From contig JAHHGV010000002.1 of NCBI GenBank assembly GCA_019359695.1, forward strand, positions 186,001-250,000: a stretch of 64,000 nt of DNA, read 5' to 3'. The stretch's first letter is position 1; each line of letters begins with the position of its first letter. The position numbers were made by a program, and so were the translations under genes. A model generated the notes under the pieces. The model ran no database searches and was not told the origin of the DNA. It worked only from the letters and a program-made list of their open reading frames with translations. This stretch comes from Brasilonema angustatum HA4187-MV1 (GTDB lineage Bacteria; Cyanobacteriota; Cyanobacteriia; Cyanobacteriales; Nostocaceae). Below are positions 7,649-16,769 of the stretch, one piece after another.

Positions 7649-9244
7649 ATGGCTACAGCACAACAGTCAGAGAATCAAAGTCAGCAAGCCCGTACTGTGG
7701 CAGAGTTAGTTGATTATATCCAAGAACTCACCACTGAAATACAAGAATTATACTGTCTGGATGCCATTCCTTGGGTAGTTGGATACTCCGGTGGTAAAGA
7801 TTCAACAGCTACTTTGCAGTTGATTTGGAATGCGATCGCACAACTTCCACCTGAAAAACGGACTAGAACAATCCATGTTATCACAACAGATACAGGTGTG
7901 GAGAATCCCTATGTTTCCGCTTGGGTACGCAACTCCTTAGAGCAGATGAAAGTAGCTGCTCAAGAGCAACGAATGGCAATTGAACCTCATTTACTGCAAC
8001 CAGAAATTAAACAGACTTACTGGGTGGGCTTAATTGGCAAAGGCTACCCAGCACCCCGCCATAAATTTCGCTGGTGTACTGGACGCTTGAAGATTGAGCC
8101 ATCTAGCCGTTTCATTCGTGATGTTGTGCGAGCCAGTGGCGAAACAATTGTTATCTTGGGAACTCGCAAAACGGAAAGCACCAATCGCGCTCTTATTATG
8201 AAGAAGCGCGAAGTAGGTAGGGTGCGTGACCGCCTCAGTCCTCATCCCGACCTGGTGAACTCTCTCCTTTACACACCTATAGAAGATTGGCGAACTGACG
8301 AAGTTTGGCTTTATCTGATGCAATGGCAAAACCCTTGGGGATACAGCAATAAAGATTTATTCGCTATGTATCGAGGCGCAACAGCAGATAATGAATGTCC
8401 GCTAGTTGTTGATACTTCTACTCCTAGTTGTGGCAGTTCTCGTTTTGGATGCTGGGTCTGCACAATGGTTAGTAAGGATAAATCGATGGAGGCGATGATT
8501 CAAAATGAGGAAGAAAAAGAATGGATGCAACCTCTACTAGATATCCGAAATGAATTAGATGCTGAAGATGATCGGGATAAAAGAGACTTTAGAAGAATTT
8601 GGGGTGAGGTTCAACTATTTGAACGCAATCTCAACGGAGAAATCTCCGTAGAACCAATTCCTGGTCCTTATACTAAATACTGGCGGGAACATTGGCTAAG
8701 AAAAGTTCTAGAAGCGCAAACACAAATCCGTCGCACAGCACCAGAAAATATGCGTGATATCACTCTCATTACCACAGAAGAATTGAGTGAAATTCGCCGG
8801 ATTTGGCTAGAAGACAAACACGAATTTGATGATAGTTTACCCCGTATTTATAAAGAAGTGACAGATGAACCTTTTATAGATCCGCGTCCTGGTGCTGGTA
8901 ACAGTCTTCTTGGTAGCGATGAATGGGCGGTGCTGGAAGAAATCTGTCAAGAAGATGTCATGCACTTAGAACTCATGGCGAAGCTTCTCGACACAGAACG
9001 CCAGTATCGCAAAATGTCGCGTCGTGTGGGAATTTACGATGCACTAGAAAAATGTTTTAAGACAAGTTCGCGTTCGCAAAAAGAAGCGATTGATAATGCC
9101 CGTTTAACACGTGATTTGAAAGAAGCAGTTACTCAAGGTGACGTTACAAAGGTAAAGCAGTTGACTTTAGGTGATGTTGCTGTTTCTGAAAATGATGAAA
9201 CAGACAAACCGCAAAGTTGGGCAAACATCAAATTTAAAAAATAG
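7649..9244 (+). CDS. dndC: DndC, PAPS-reductase-like iron-sulfur ATPase
   Basis: 531 aa. The PP-loop SGGKDS at residues 47-52 and the Cys-rich stretch CGSSRFGCWVC (about 262-275) mark DndC, the ATP pyrophosphatase/4Fe-4S protein that activates the DNA backbone for sulfur insertion with DndD and DndE. CTGRLKIEPS near residue 140 is also typical. The start has a good ribosome binding site 7 bp upstream. It would be in operon with dndD, but a transposon-like element separates them. The cysteine desulfurase DndA is not in the window, so a chromosomal IscS-type enzyme probably supplies sulfur, as in many dndA-less loci. Confidence 0.95.
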   Translation: MATAQQSENQSQQARTVAELVDYIQELTTEIQELYCLDAIPWVVGYSGGKDSTATLQLIWNAIAQLPPEKRTRTIHVITTDTGVENPYVSAWVRNSLEQMKVAAQEQRMAIEPHLLQPEIKQTYWVGLIGKGYPAPRHKFRWCTGRLKIEPSSRFIRDVVRASGETIVILGTRKTESTNRALIMKKREVGRVRDRLSPHPDLVNSLLYTPIEDWRTDEVWLYLMQWQNPWGYSNKDLFAMYRGATADNECPLVVDTSTPSCGSSRFGCWVCTMVSKDKSMEAMIQNEEEKEWMQPLLDIRNELDAEDDRDKRDFRRIWGEVQLFERNLNGEISVEPIPGPYTKYWREHWLRKVLEAQTQIRRTAPENMRDITLITTEELSEIRRIWLEDKHEFDDSLPRIYKEVTDEPFIDPRPGAGNSLLGSDEWAVLEEICQEDVMHLELMAKLLDTERQYRKMSRRVGIYDALEKCFKTSSRSQKEAIDNARLTRDLKEAVTQGDVTKVKQLTLGDVAVSENDETDKPQSWANIKFKK

Positions 9245-9314
9245 GGATTCTGTTGATGGGAATTTCGGTGAATAAAATTGCAAGAAACCAGAAACCAGGC
9301 GAATAGAATTCGCG

Positions 9315-9502
9315 GCTACACAGACGAAACCCGCCTACGCGGGTTAAATAAAAATGAGGTCAAATTACACACAACTATATATACATTATGTTTGGGCAAC
9401 CTGGGATAGCTACACAAACGAAACCCGCCTACGCGGGTTAAATAAAAATGAGGTCAAATTACACACAATTATATATACATTATGTTTGGGCGACCTGGGA
9501 TA
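9315..9502 (+). repeat. 94-bp tandem duplication covering the transposase start
   Basis: Copy 1 (9315-9408) and copy 2 (9409-9502) are nearly identical; differences seen are CAGACG versus CAAACG and single substitutions in the coding part. Each holds the AACCCGC/GCGGGTT hairpin and the first 18 codons of the transposase. The first copy's frame (ATG 9354) runs out of register into a stop at the end of copy 2, so only ATG 9448 gives the full protein. Confidence 0.85.
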
Positions 9503-9861
9503 GATTGCCCCTGATTACACCTGATATTCAGAAGCTAGTTTATGCAGCAATTATTAAGGAGTGTGAACAGTTGAAATGCACAGTGATTGCGGTAGGTGGT
9601 GTTGAGGATCATGTTCATCTGTTAACAGGCTTTCCGCCAACTCTAGGCTTATCTGCTCTGATAAAACAAATAAAGGGAAGTTCTTCCCATTTTATGACTC
9701 ATGAAGTCAAACCAGGTGAGTTTTTCAAATGGCAAGGTAGCTATGGCGCTTTTACAGTTAGTCATGATGCCATAGATAGCGTAGCCAATTACATCAAAAA
9801 CCAAGCTACTCACCATCTTCAAAAATCAATCATTCCTATCTGGGAATTTACTCCTGGATAA
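9448..9861 (+). CDS. IS200/IS605-type HUH tyrosine transposase (RAYT-like)
   Basis: 137 aa. The HUH metal-binding motif is in EDHVHLL (about residues 52-58), and the nucleophilic tyrosine is probably in SVANYIKNQ (about residue 115). Length and motifs match TnpA of IS200/IS605 and REP-associated transposases, which cut and join single-stranded DNA at hairpins. The protein appears intact. GC-rich hairpins flank the gene on both sides, favouring the RAYT group. A second, truncated copy of its 5' end lies 94 bp upstream. Confidence 0.88.
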   Translation: MRSNYTQLYIHYVWATWDRLPLITPDIQKLVYAAIIKECEQLKCTVIAVGGVEDHVHLLTGFPPTLGLSALIKQIKGSSSHFMTHEVKPGEFFKWQGSYGAFTVSHDAIDSVANYIKNQATHHLQKSIIPIWEFTPG

Positions 9862-9951
9862 CCTAAAAATCTTGTACTTAATTAGTCCGCGCAGGCGGAC
9901 TTTGCCTGTGTAGACGCGAATTCCATTCGCCTAGTATATTAGTATTATCAC

Positions 9952-11946
9952 ATGATATTCCTTGAACTTGTCCTACAAAACTTTGGTCCCTACAATGGAC
10001 GCCAAGTTATCAACCTTAATCCACAAGAAAATGATAATTCTCGCCCCATCCTCTTATTAGGTGGAATGAACGGTGGCGGCAAAACAACTTTGATGGATGC
10101 GATTCGCCTTGCGCTTTATGGATCTCGTGCTCAATGTTCTAACCGTGGTAATTTAAGCTATAGTGATTTTCTTAGCCAATGCGTTAACAGTCAAACTCCG
10201 GTAATTGAAAAAACACAGATTGAATTACTTTTTGAACATATTGAAAATGATCAGCCAGTCAAATACCGAATAGTGCGAACTTGGGAAAAAAATCCGAAAG
10301 ATGGTAAAGACAATTTAGGAATTTATGAATTAGACGCAAGACTTGAGGATTGGCCCAGAGAAGAATTAGTTAATACTTGGGACGATTACATTGAAAATCT
10401 ACTTCCGTTAGGAATTTCCAACCTCTTTCTCTTTGATGGAGAACAGGTGAAAGAACTTGCAGAACAGGAAGTACCGCCACCGATTGTGGTTGATGCAATT
10501 CGCGGACTTTTGGGGCTAGAGTTGGCAGAACGTTTGGGAGTTGATTTAGAAATTGTCGTCAATCGCAAACGTAAGGAAATAGCCGATACTAAAGATTTGG
10601 TAAATATAGGAGAAATTGAAAAAAGACTAAAACAGCAACAAGCAGAATACGAAGAAAACAAAAATAAGCTAGAAAAATTAAAAACGGAATTACAAGCATC
10701 AGAAAAAGAAAAGCAAGAAGCGTTTGATAAATTTGTTTCCGAAGGCGGTAAAATCGCAGCCGAACGAAATCAGTTAGAATTACAAAAGAAGCAAAAAACT
10801 GCTGAAGTAGAACAAGCACGTCAGGGAATGTGTCAATTAGCGGATAGTATTCTACCACTGGCGTTGATTGAACCTTTACTGACTCAAGCGCAACGCCAAG
10901 GAGAAAAAGAATTTCGTATTCAACAAGCGCAAATAGCAAGAGATATATTATTTGAACGAGATAAACGTTTACTCAATTGGATGACTCAAGCAGGAATTTC
11001 TGAAGAACAAGTTGAACAAATAAAAGCATTTTTAGAACAAGATGAAGAGACATTGCGATCAAGCTTGATACAACCAGAAGAATCCTGGTTATTAGCTGAC
11101 GCTGAAACTTTGAGTCAATTGGGTAATGTTTTCTACTACCTGCAAAATGACAAAAAGATAGCCAAGCAGCAAATCGGTATTCTCAAAAATAAGGAAGAAG
11201 ACATTATCACTCTGGAAAGACAAATACAGACTGCAGCCGAACCAGAAGCTTATAAACAGTTAGTTGATGCACTCGAAGCAGCACAAAATCAAGTTTCCCA
11301 AATCAAAGCAGCAAGCGAAGTCACAAAACGCAGCTGTGATGAATTAGAGGCTGAAATAAAAAAAATCAAAAAGGACTTACAAGAATATAGTAAGCAAAAT
11401 ATTGACCGCAAAAACTACGAACATATTATTACCTCTGCAGCAAAAGTCCAACAAACACTCAAGCTTTTCCGCGAAAAATTAACCCTCAGAAAACTCAATA
11501 AACTAGAAGTCGAAGTCACCGAATGCTTCCGCTACCTCCTCCACAAATCAGACTTAGTGCATCGGATCGCGATTGACACTCACACCTTCAGCCTGTCGCT
11601 ATACGATGTACAAGGTAAACCCGTTCCAAAACATCGTCTTTCTGCAGGTGAAAAACAACTCTTAGCGATCGCCTTCCTCTGGGGATTAGCCCGCGTTTCC
11701 GGACGTCGCTTACCAGTTGCAATTGACACACCCTTAGGACGCTTAGACTCCTCCCACCGCAGTAACCTAGTTGAACGTTACTTTCCATCAGCCAGCCATC
11801 AAGTCATTCTGCTTTCCACCGATACAGAGATAGGAGAAAAACAAGTCAAAATATTGCGAGAAAACGAGGCGATCGCCCGCGAATACCTCCTCAAATACGA
11901 CTCATCCACCCGTCAAACAACTGTTGAACCAGGATATTTTTGGTAA
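9952..11946 (+). CDS. dndD: DndD, SMC-like ATPase of DNA phosphorothioation
   Basis: 664 aa. Walker A GGMNGGGKTT is at residues 37-46, long coiled coils follow (about 220-300 and 410-490), the ABC signature RLSAGEKQLLAIAFLWG is near residue 565, and Walker B/D-loop VAIDTPLGRLD is near 590. The LFDGEQVKELAEQEVPP stretch is typical of DndD. DndD probably nicks or remodels DNA to give DndC access. Unlike the paralogue at 349 there is no CxxC-type hook. The gene starts 19 bp after the RAYT element, so its expression may depend on read-through or on a promoter within the element. Confidence 0.93.
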   Translation: MIFLELVLQNFGPYNGRQVINLNPQENDNSRPILLLGGMNGGGKTTLMDAIRLALYGSRAQCSNRGNLSYSDFLSQCVNSQTPVIEKTQIELLFEHIENDQPVKYRIVRTWEKNPKDGKDNLGIYELDARLEDWPREELVNTWDDYIENLLPLGISNLFLFDGEQVKELAEQEVPPPIVVDAIRGLLGLELAERLGVDLEIVVNRKRKEIADTKDLVNIGEIEKRLKQQQAEYEENKNKLEKLKTELQASEKEKQEAFDKFVSEGGKIAAERNQLELQKKQKTAEVEQARQGMCQLADSILPLALIEPLLTQAQRQGEKEFRIQQAQIARDILFERDKRLLNWMTQAGISEEQVEQIKAFLEQDEETLRSSLIQPEESWLLADAETLSQLGNVFYYLQNDKKIAKQQIGILKNKEEDIITLERQIQTAAEPEAYKQLVDALEAAQNQVSQIKAASEVTKRSCDELEAEIKKIKKDLQEYSKQNIDRKNYEHIITSAAKVQQTLKLFREKLTLRKLNKLEVEVTECFRYLLHKSDLVHRIAIDTHTFSLSLYDVQGKPVPKHRLSAGEKQLLAIAFLWGLARVSGRRLPVAIDTPLGRLDSSHRSNLVERYFPSASHQVILLSTDTEIGEKQVKILRENEAIAREYLLKYDSSTRQTTVEPGYFW

Positions 11947-12016
11947 GTTATACATTTTGCACTTGCTCAAACAAATGTCAAAGGAATTACATATTATTTG
12001 ACTCCGTTTTCGTCCG

Positions 12017-12066
12017 CCTAGGACTGTAAGTCCCAGGCTAATAGCCGAAGTCCATTAAAGTGGACT
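12017..12066. repeat. Paired hairpin repeat after dndD
   Basis: Two adjacent hairpins: CCTAGGACT with AGTCCCAGG (12017-12037, one mismatch), and AGTCCA with TGGACT around a six-base loop (12049-12066). The GTCCGCCTAGGACT start resembles the GTCCGC hairpin in the RAYT right end, so it may be a REP-like copy, or it may terminate dndD and xisI transcription, which converge here. Confidence 0.45.
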
Positions 12067-12095
12067 GACAAAACTAGAAAGGATGCATCGCACTT

Positions 12096-12434
12096 CTAGG
12101 AAATAGCAAATTCTGTGTGTTTTCGCTGTTCAGGCGTTCTAAAGCCTAGGACAATACACTCCTTAGGAATTCCAGCAGCTACTAGCTCCAACGCGATACC
12201 TTCTTCTGTACCATCATGTTGAATCCAGAGTTTATTGTCGATAACATCAATATGTAATAATGTGCCATAGATACGATAACCGTTTTGCCAGCCAGTTTCT
12301 ACTAGAAGGTAGCGAGCACGCTCTCGGTCGAATACTAATTCAACTTGCACCTGGTCATCACTACCAAGAAAGTCAGTATAAGTTTGCAAAACTTTTTCAA
12401 TGATCTCACCATATTGAGTGTTCAATAAATCCAT
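12096..12434 (-). CDS. xisI: XisI, fdxN element excision controlling factor family
   Basis: 112 aa. Recognised by YGEIIEKVLQTY near the start, the LLVETGWQNGYRIYG core, HIDVIDNKLWIQHDGTEEGIALELVAAGI and a GFRTPEQRKHTEFAI end. The family was named from the Anabaena fdxN element, where XisH and XisI assist excision in heterocysts, but most cyanobacteria carry many XisH/XisI pairs with no linked element and their role is unclear. The start overlaps the end of xisH by 13 bp. The pair lies inside the dnd operon on the opposite strand. Confidence 0.92.
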   Translation of the reverse strand: MDLLNTQYGEIIEKVLQTYTDFLGSDDQVQVELVFDRERARYLLVETGWQNGYRIYGTLLHIDVIDNKLWIQHDGTEEGIALELVAAGIPKECIVLGFRTPEQRKHTEFAIS

Positions 12435-12841
12435 CGGATCACTACCTCCTGGCTGGGATCGAAGGTCATTAAACGAATGATGCCATCGTCAATCAAGGTT
12501 TGACCAGCTTCTTCTTCAAAGACACTCTTACCAATATCTTCACTTACAGCAAGATAAAGTACATATTCAGGATAGTAACGCTTCAACAATTGGGCGTATA
12601 AAACAAACTGACCAACAGCTTCCTCCAGATCCTTCATATCAGAGGGACGGGTAAAACTTTTGACCTCAACGGCTATCTTTTGCGTTCCTCGTTCAGCTGC
12701 AAGTAAACGTTCTGCACCCAAATCGACAAACAGATTTCTGCCACGCGCTAGACGAATGCGCAATGGATCATGGGTGATTGTCCAGCCGTCTTTAATGAGA
12801 GCATTTTTAACCGTGTTGTGATAGATATCTCTAGCAGGCAT
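12422..12841 (-). CDS. xisH: XisH, fdxN element excision controlling factor family
   Basis: 139 aa. RDIYHNTVKNALIKDGWTI, GRNLFVDLGAERLLAAERG and IAVEVKSF are hallmarks of XisH. The D...ExK spacing (VDLGAE and VEVK) resembles the PD-(D/E)XK nuclease fold, so a DNA-cleaving or degenerate nuclease role is possible (inference). It is transcribed divergently from dndE across about 66 bp and translationally overlaps xisI. The XisF recombinase needed for fdxN excision is not in the window. Confidence 0.92.
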   Translation of the reverse strand: MPARDIYHNTVKNALIKDGWTITHDPLRIRLARGRNLFVDLGAERLLAAERGTQKIAVEVKSFTRPSDMKDLEEAVGQFVLYAQLLKRYYPEYVLYLAVSEDIGKSVFEEEAGQTLIDDGIIRLMTFDPSQEVVIRWIY

Positions 12842-12907
12842 AGTATCTTGATTGTATCGCGCCTTCTATTCAACAGTATTTGTAGAATGCGTTACTCTAC
12901 ACTTGTT

Positions 12908-13297
12908 ATGGAATCCCCAATAGATCGTATCAAACTCTCCCAAACAGCCAAAGACCAACTCCTCAAACTCAGACGCAACACCAAAATCGATCAATGGAAC
13001 ATCCTGTGTCGTTGGGCGTTTTGTCGTTCTCTCGCCGAACCAACTCCACCCTCACCCGTCCCAATTCCTCAAGATAGCAACGTCGAGATGACATGGCGCG
13101 TCTTTGGCGGCGAAACCTCCGATATATTGTTACTCGCCCTCAAGCAACGCTGCTACAACGACGGCTTCCCAACAGACAAAGAAACCCTGGCGACACAATT
13201 TCGCCTCCACCTACATCGCGGTATCGGTTACCTCGCAGGCGATCCAAATATCAAGAAGATTGAAGATTTAGTTGAATTAGCGACGAAAAAGATATAA
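12908..13297 (+). CDS. dndE: DndE, DNA-binding protein of phosphorothioation
   Basis: 129 aa from ATG 12908. The start PIDRIKLSQTAKDQLLKLRR and the NILCRWAFCRSLAEP segment mark DndE, a small basic protein that binds nicked DNA and is needed with DndC and DndD for sulfur modification. LHLHRGIGYLAGDP in the C-terminal part is also typical. An open frame extends upstream into the antisense of xisH, but the family start argues for 12908. Its promoter must lie in the short gap shared with xisH. Confidence 0.93.
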   Translation: MESPIDRIKLSQTAKDQLLKLRRNTKIDQWNILCRWAFCRSLAEPTPPSPVPIPQDSNVEMTWRVFGGETSDILLLALKQRCYNDGFPTDKETLATQFRLHLHRGIGYLAGDPNIKKIEDLVELATKKI

Positions 13298-13378
13298 GGA
13301 TTAATAAATCACAGATAAACACAGATGCTTATTTATCTGTATGCATCTGTGATTATTTGTGGTTCTCTCAATATCCTT

Positions 13379-14842
13379 ATGTCGCCAGAGAGTTACGTAG
13401 AAATAGAACGCCATAAAGCCGCAATTTTTCGCACTGACTTATCGAGACCTGTGCGATTGGCAATAGAATGGGCAATTATAAATAACGATACCACGTTTTT
13501 TGACTACGGTTGCGGACACGGTGGCGATGTGGACCGAGTAGCCAACCTAGGCTACACCAGCTCAGGCTGGGACCCATACTATTACCCCGATACCCCGCGC
13601 ATTTGCGCTAATGTGGTGAACTTGGGCTACGTCCTGAACGTAATTGAAAACCCAGAGGAACGCCGCCAAGCTCTTTGTCATGCCTGGGAACTTGCCCACG
13701 AAGTCTTAATTGTTGCGGCTCAAGTTTTGATAAATGCTCCCAGCAAGGCTCAAGTTGCTTACAGCGATGGTATCGTCACGAGTCGCAACACGTTTCAGAA
13801 ATATTACGAACAAGAAGAACTCAAAAGATACATTGATGAAGCCCTGAATGTAGATGCGGTACCAGTGGCGCTGGGTGTGTATTTTGTTTTTCGAGATGAA
13901 GCGCAAAAAGAAGGATTCAAGGCGATACGCTTTTTCTCTAGAACCTCAACTCCGAAAATACGCATTCCTACGAAACGGTTTGAGGATTACCAAGAGAAGC
14001 TGGAACCACTGATGGCTTTTTTTACTCAACGTGGCAGACTCCCGGTAAAAGGGGAATTGGATAACGAACAGGAATTATTGAGTGAATTTAAGAACTTTCG
14101 CCGTGCTTTTGCTGTGGTTTTACAAGCGACTGATGAGGCAGAATGGGATGCGATCGCCTACGGTCGTTCTCTTGATATTCAAGTTTATCTTGCTCTGACC
14201 CACTTCGAGAAACGTCCCTCTTGGCATAAACTCTCACCAGAAATGCGCCATGACATCAAAGCATTTTTTGGCAATTATGAAGAAGCTTGCGAAGTTGCTG
14301 ATGCTAAGCTTTTCAGTTTGGGGAAAACCGGAGTCGTGCAAACTGCTTGCGAAAAAAGTAAAATTGGCAAACACACTCGTAACGCCCTTTACGTTCATGT
14401 TTCTGCCCTTGGTGAACTCGATCCCTTGCTGCGAGTTTACGAAGGCTGCGCGAGTCGTACTGTTGGACGTGTCGATGACGCAACACTGATAAAGTTTTGT
14501 ACAGATGAACCGCGAATATCCTACCTGTTTTACCCGGAATTTGATACTGATGCCCACCCAGCATTAAAGGCGAGTATCACGATTGATTTAAAAACTTTGC
14601 GCATCACTCACCGAGACTACGAGCAAAGGAAAAATCCGCCAATCCTTCACCGTAAAGAAACATTTGTGACCTCTAACTATTCATATTACCAAGAATTTGC
14701 TCAACTTACCCAACAAGAACAAGAATTAGGACTACTCAAGCATAAAAGCGAGATTGGTACTCGTGAAGGTTGGGCAAAATGTCTTGCAGAACGCGGTGTA
14801 GAAATCATAAGTCATCAAATTCATTTCCTTAACGAAAGTTAA
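13379..14842 (+). CDS. DNA phosphorothioation-associated putative methyltransferase
   Basis: 487 aa from ATG 13379. An in-frame start at 13325 would add 18 hydrophobic residues and is unlikely. The SAM-binding motif I (DYGCGHGGD) is at about residues 42-50. IERHKAAIFRTDLSRPVRLA at the start and GWDPYYYPDTPR after it match the Dnd-related methyltransferase family that accompanies dnd genes in cyanobacteria. The substrate is unknown; DNA adenine methylation or modification of a Dnd partner are both possible. It lies 81 bp after dndE on the same strand and appears to close the Dnd cluster. Confidence 0.88.
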   Translation: MSPESYVEIERHKAAIFRTDLSRPVRLAIEWAIINNDTTFFDYGCGHGGDVDRVANLGYTSSGWDPYYYPDTPRICANVVNLGYVLNVIENPEERRQALCHAWELAHEVLIVAAQVLINAPSKAQVAYSDGIVTSRNTFQKYYEQEELKRYIDEALNVDAVPVALGVYFVFRDEAQKEGFKAIRFFSRTSTPKIRIPTKRFEDYQEKLEPLMAFFTQRGRLPVKGELDNEQELLSEFKNFRRAFAVVLQATDEAEWDAIAYGRSLDIQVYLALTHFEKRPSWHKLSPEMRHDIKAFFGNYEEACEVADAKLFSLGKTGVVQTACEKSKIGKHTRNALYVHVSALGELDPLLRVYEGCASRTVGRVDDATLIKFCTDEPRISYLFYPEFDTDAHPALKASITIDLKTLRITHRDYEQRKNPPILHRKETFVTSNYSYYQEFAQLTQQEQELGLLKHKSEIGTREGWAKCLAERGVEIISHQIHFLNES

Positions 14843-15018
14843 GAAACAGTCAAAAAAGAGAAAATGCAAACTGCTTAAGATAGTGGAACTTTGCGTTATA
14901 TATAGACATCTTTGCCTGATATTAAGCCGTCAGTATGACAAGATATAGCTGTCGCCAGGTGTTTTAGGACACAAACTGAACAGAAAACTCAGACACTGAG
15001 AGAGTTTCAAGCCTGTTA

Positions 15019-15038
15019 AGCGTTAAGCGTTAAGCGTT
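15019..15038 (+). repeat. Heptamer repeat TTAAGCG x3
   Basis: Three TTAAGCG units lie between the methyltransferase and the AmpG-like gene. This is one of many short tandemly repeated repetitive (STRR) sequences in the window, typical of heterocystous cyanobacteria. The rest of the 245-bp gap shows nothing else. Confidence 0.7.
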
Positions 15039-15087
15039 CCCTGCTATATCTAAAAATTCTTCCACTTTAGGAGAAATAAATAAAACA

Positions 15088-16380
15088 GTGCAAACAATTT
15101 CATCATTACTACAAGTTTTTAAAAGCCGGAAGATGGCAGCGTTGGTGTTAATAGGATTTTCATCAGGTTTACCCTTTTTGTTAACTGGTAACACTTTGAA
15201 AGCTTGGATGACCGGAGAAAATGTAAACTTGGGGACAATTGGCTGGTTTAGTCTCGTCAGTTTGCCTTATTCCTTGAAATTTCTTTGGTCACCACTCCTC
15301 GATAGATATAAACTCCCAATATTGGGACGGCGGCGGGGCTGGTTAATTGCAACGCAGATTGCTTTAATTGTTGCGATCGCCCTTATGGCTTCGCAACAAC
15401 CCGGCACAGCACTACAACTGTTGGCGATCAACGCAGTGGCGATCGTTTTTTTGAGCGCCACGCAAGACATTGCTGCTGATGCTTACCGTACTGACGTTTT
15501 AGAACCACTAGAAGTAGGTGCGGGTGCTGGTCTTTTCGTCTCAGGCTATCGACTTGCCATTATAGTAGCAGGTGCGTTGGCATTAATACTTGCTGACCAT
15601 TTGCCTTGGAAATCGGTTTACTTGTTCATGGCGCTTTTCATGGTGATTGGCATTTTTGGTACAATCCTCGCGCCAGAACCAAAGAAAGTGAGTCCTCCAG
15701 AGTCTTTAGCACAAGCGATTTTACTTCCATTTAGAGAATTTTTTCAGCGCCTGGGTACATACCAAGCCCTGTTGAGTTTGGCGTTCATTGTACTTTATAA
15801 ACTGGGCGATGCTTTCTTGAGCAATATGTCCACGCCATTTTTACTCAAAACTGGCTTCACCAAAACTGATATTGGTGCTATTCAGATCGGGATGGGTTCA
15901 ATTGCTACTATTGTTGGTGCTCTAGCAGGTGGTTCGATTCTCAGCAGAATTGGTATAAATCGGTCGCTTTGGGTATTTGGGATTTTACAAGCATTAAGTA
16001 ATATAGTATATTTTTTCCTAGCTACACTCGGTCAAAACTACCAGTTCATGGTCATCGCCATCAATGTAGAAAACTTCTGTGGTGGTTTAGGAACAGCTGC
16101 CTTTATTGGTTTTTTGATGAGTTTGTGCAACCAGCGGTTTAGCGCGACTCAATATGCTTTACTATCTAGTTTGATGGCTGTCAGTCGTGATATTATAGCT
16201 GCTCCAGCTGGCGCAATAGCGGAAATTACGGGTTGGCAGATGTTTTTCTTAATTAGCATTGCCGTGGCTGTACCAGGACTATTACTATTACCATTGTTTG
16301 CCCCTTGGAACCAAAAGCCAGTGGCAATTAAGCGACCCGGACTCAACGATGATGAAGAGGATTTATGGGGCAAAAAGTAA
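15088..16380 (+). CDS. AmpG-like MFS transporter
   Basis: 430 aa starting at GTG 15088, with AGGAGA about 13 bp upstream. There are about twelve hydrophobic segments. The opening LVLIGFSSGLPFLLTGNTLKAWM and the LPYSLKFLWSPLLDR and TQDIAADAYR motifs are those of the AmpG family, which imports anhydromuropeptides from cell-wall turnover. Some family members carry other solutes. The next gene overlaps its end by 16 bp, suggesting an operon. Confidence 0.85.
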   Translation: MQTISSLLQVFKSRKMAALVLIGFSSGLPFLLTGNTLKAWMTGENVNLGTIGWFSLVSLPYSLKFLWSPLLDRYKLPILGRRRGWLIATQIALIVAIALMASQQPGTALQLLAINAVAIVFLSATQDIAADAYRTDVLEPLEVGAGAGLFVSGYRLAIIVAGALALILADHLPWKSVYLFMALFMVIGIFGTILAPEPKKVSPPESLAQAILLPFREFFQRLGTYQALLSLAFIVLYKLGDAFLSNMSTPFLLKTGFTKTDIGAIQIGMGSIATIVGALAGGSILSRIGINRSLWVFGILQALSNIVYFFLATLGQNYQFMVIAINVENFCGGLGTAAFIGFLMSLCNQRFSATQYALLSSLMAVSRDIIAAPAGAIAEITGWQMFFLISIAVAVPGLLLLPLFAPWNQKPVAIKRPGLNDDEEDLWGKK

Positions 16381-16769
16381 TCATTATTATCGCAACGGCT
16401 ATTCTTTTAATTACTGGCGTCTTACTTGGCTACGTTCTTTCCCAGTTAGTTCTGGGATACTTGACGCCTAACTTAGTAACTCTTTTAGGGACTTTCAGTC
16501 TTATTATAATTTTTGGTACACTTTATTACGTTTTATTTTGGGAGTTTAGAAGACAACAGGCGCAGAGTTCCCCAGCAGCAAGAACGCGACCCTCCCGAAG
16601 AGAACAGCTTGAACCTGATGCAAATCTCAAAAATAGACTCATTTCTTTAGCTGGTAATGCGACTGCTGCCGAACAGCTGGTAAATCGTGCCAAGCAAGAC
16701 TTTCCTGGTATGCCAGAAAATTGGTATTGGGAAAAAGCAATTGCTGATTTTGAAAGCGCTAACCCCTAA
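16365..16769 (+). CDS. Two-helix membrane protein, unknown function
   Basis: 134 aa. Two strong transmembrane segments lie at about residues 4-28 and 38-58, followed by a soluble basic linker and a helical C-terminal region ending NWYWEKAIADFE. The start lies within the last codons of the AmpG-like gene (16-bp overlap), implying coupled translation. Similar short proteins are found in cyanobacteria without known role. No catalytic motif is seen. Confidence 0.7.
   Translation: MGQKVIIIIATAILLITGVLLGYVLSQLVLGYLTPNLVTLLGTFSLIIIFGTLYYVLFWEFRRQQAQSSPAARTRPSRREQLEPDANLKNRLISLAGNATAAEQLVNRAKQDFPGMPENWYWEKAIADFESANP

Larger units (their letters stand above)
9297..9932 (+). mobile_element. REP-associated tyrosine transposase element with inverted ends
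   Basis: A small element inserted between dndC and dndD. The left end (9297-9350) and right end (9880-9932) are imperfect inverted copies of a roughly 50-bp sequence, each starting AGGCGAAT and carrying a GC-rich hairpin with a four-base loop: AACCCGC/GCGGGTT at 9328-9345 and AGTCCGC/GCGGACT at 9884-9901. The single gene inside is an HUH tyrosine transposase. This is the layout of REP/RAYT pairs. The element lacks a tnpB gene. Confidence 0.75.

Noticed and set aside
9354-9501. First copy of the transposase start as a separate small gene
   Set aside because: It leaves the transposase frame after 18 codons and stops at the end of the duplication; it is a by-product of the tandem repeat.
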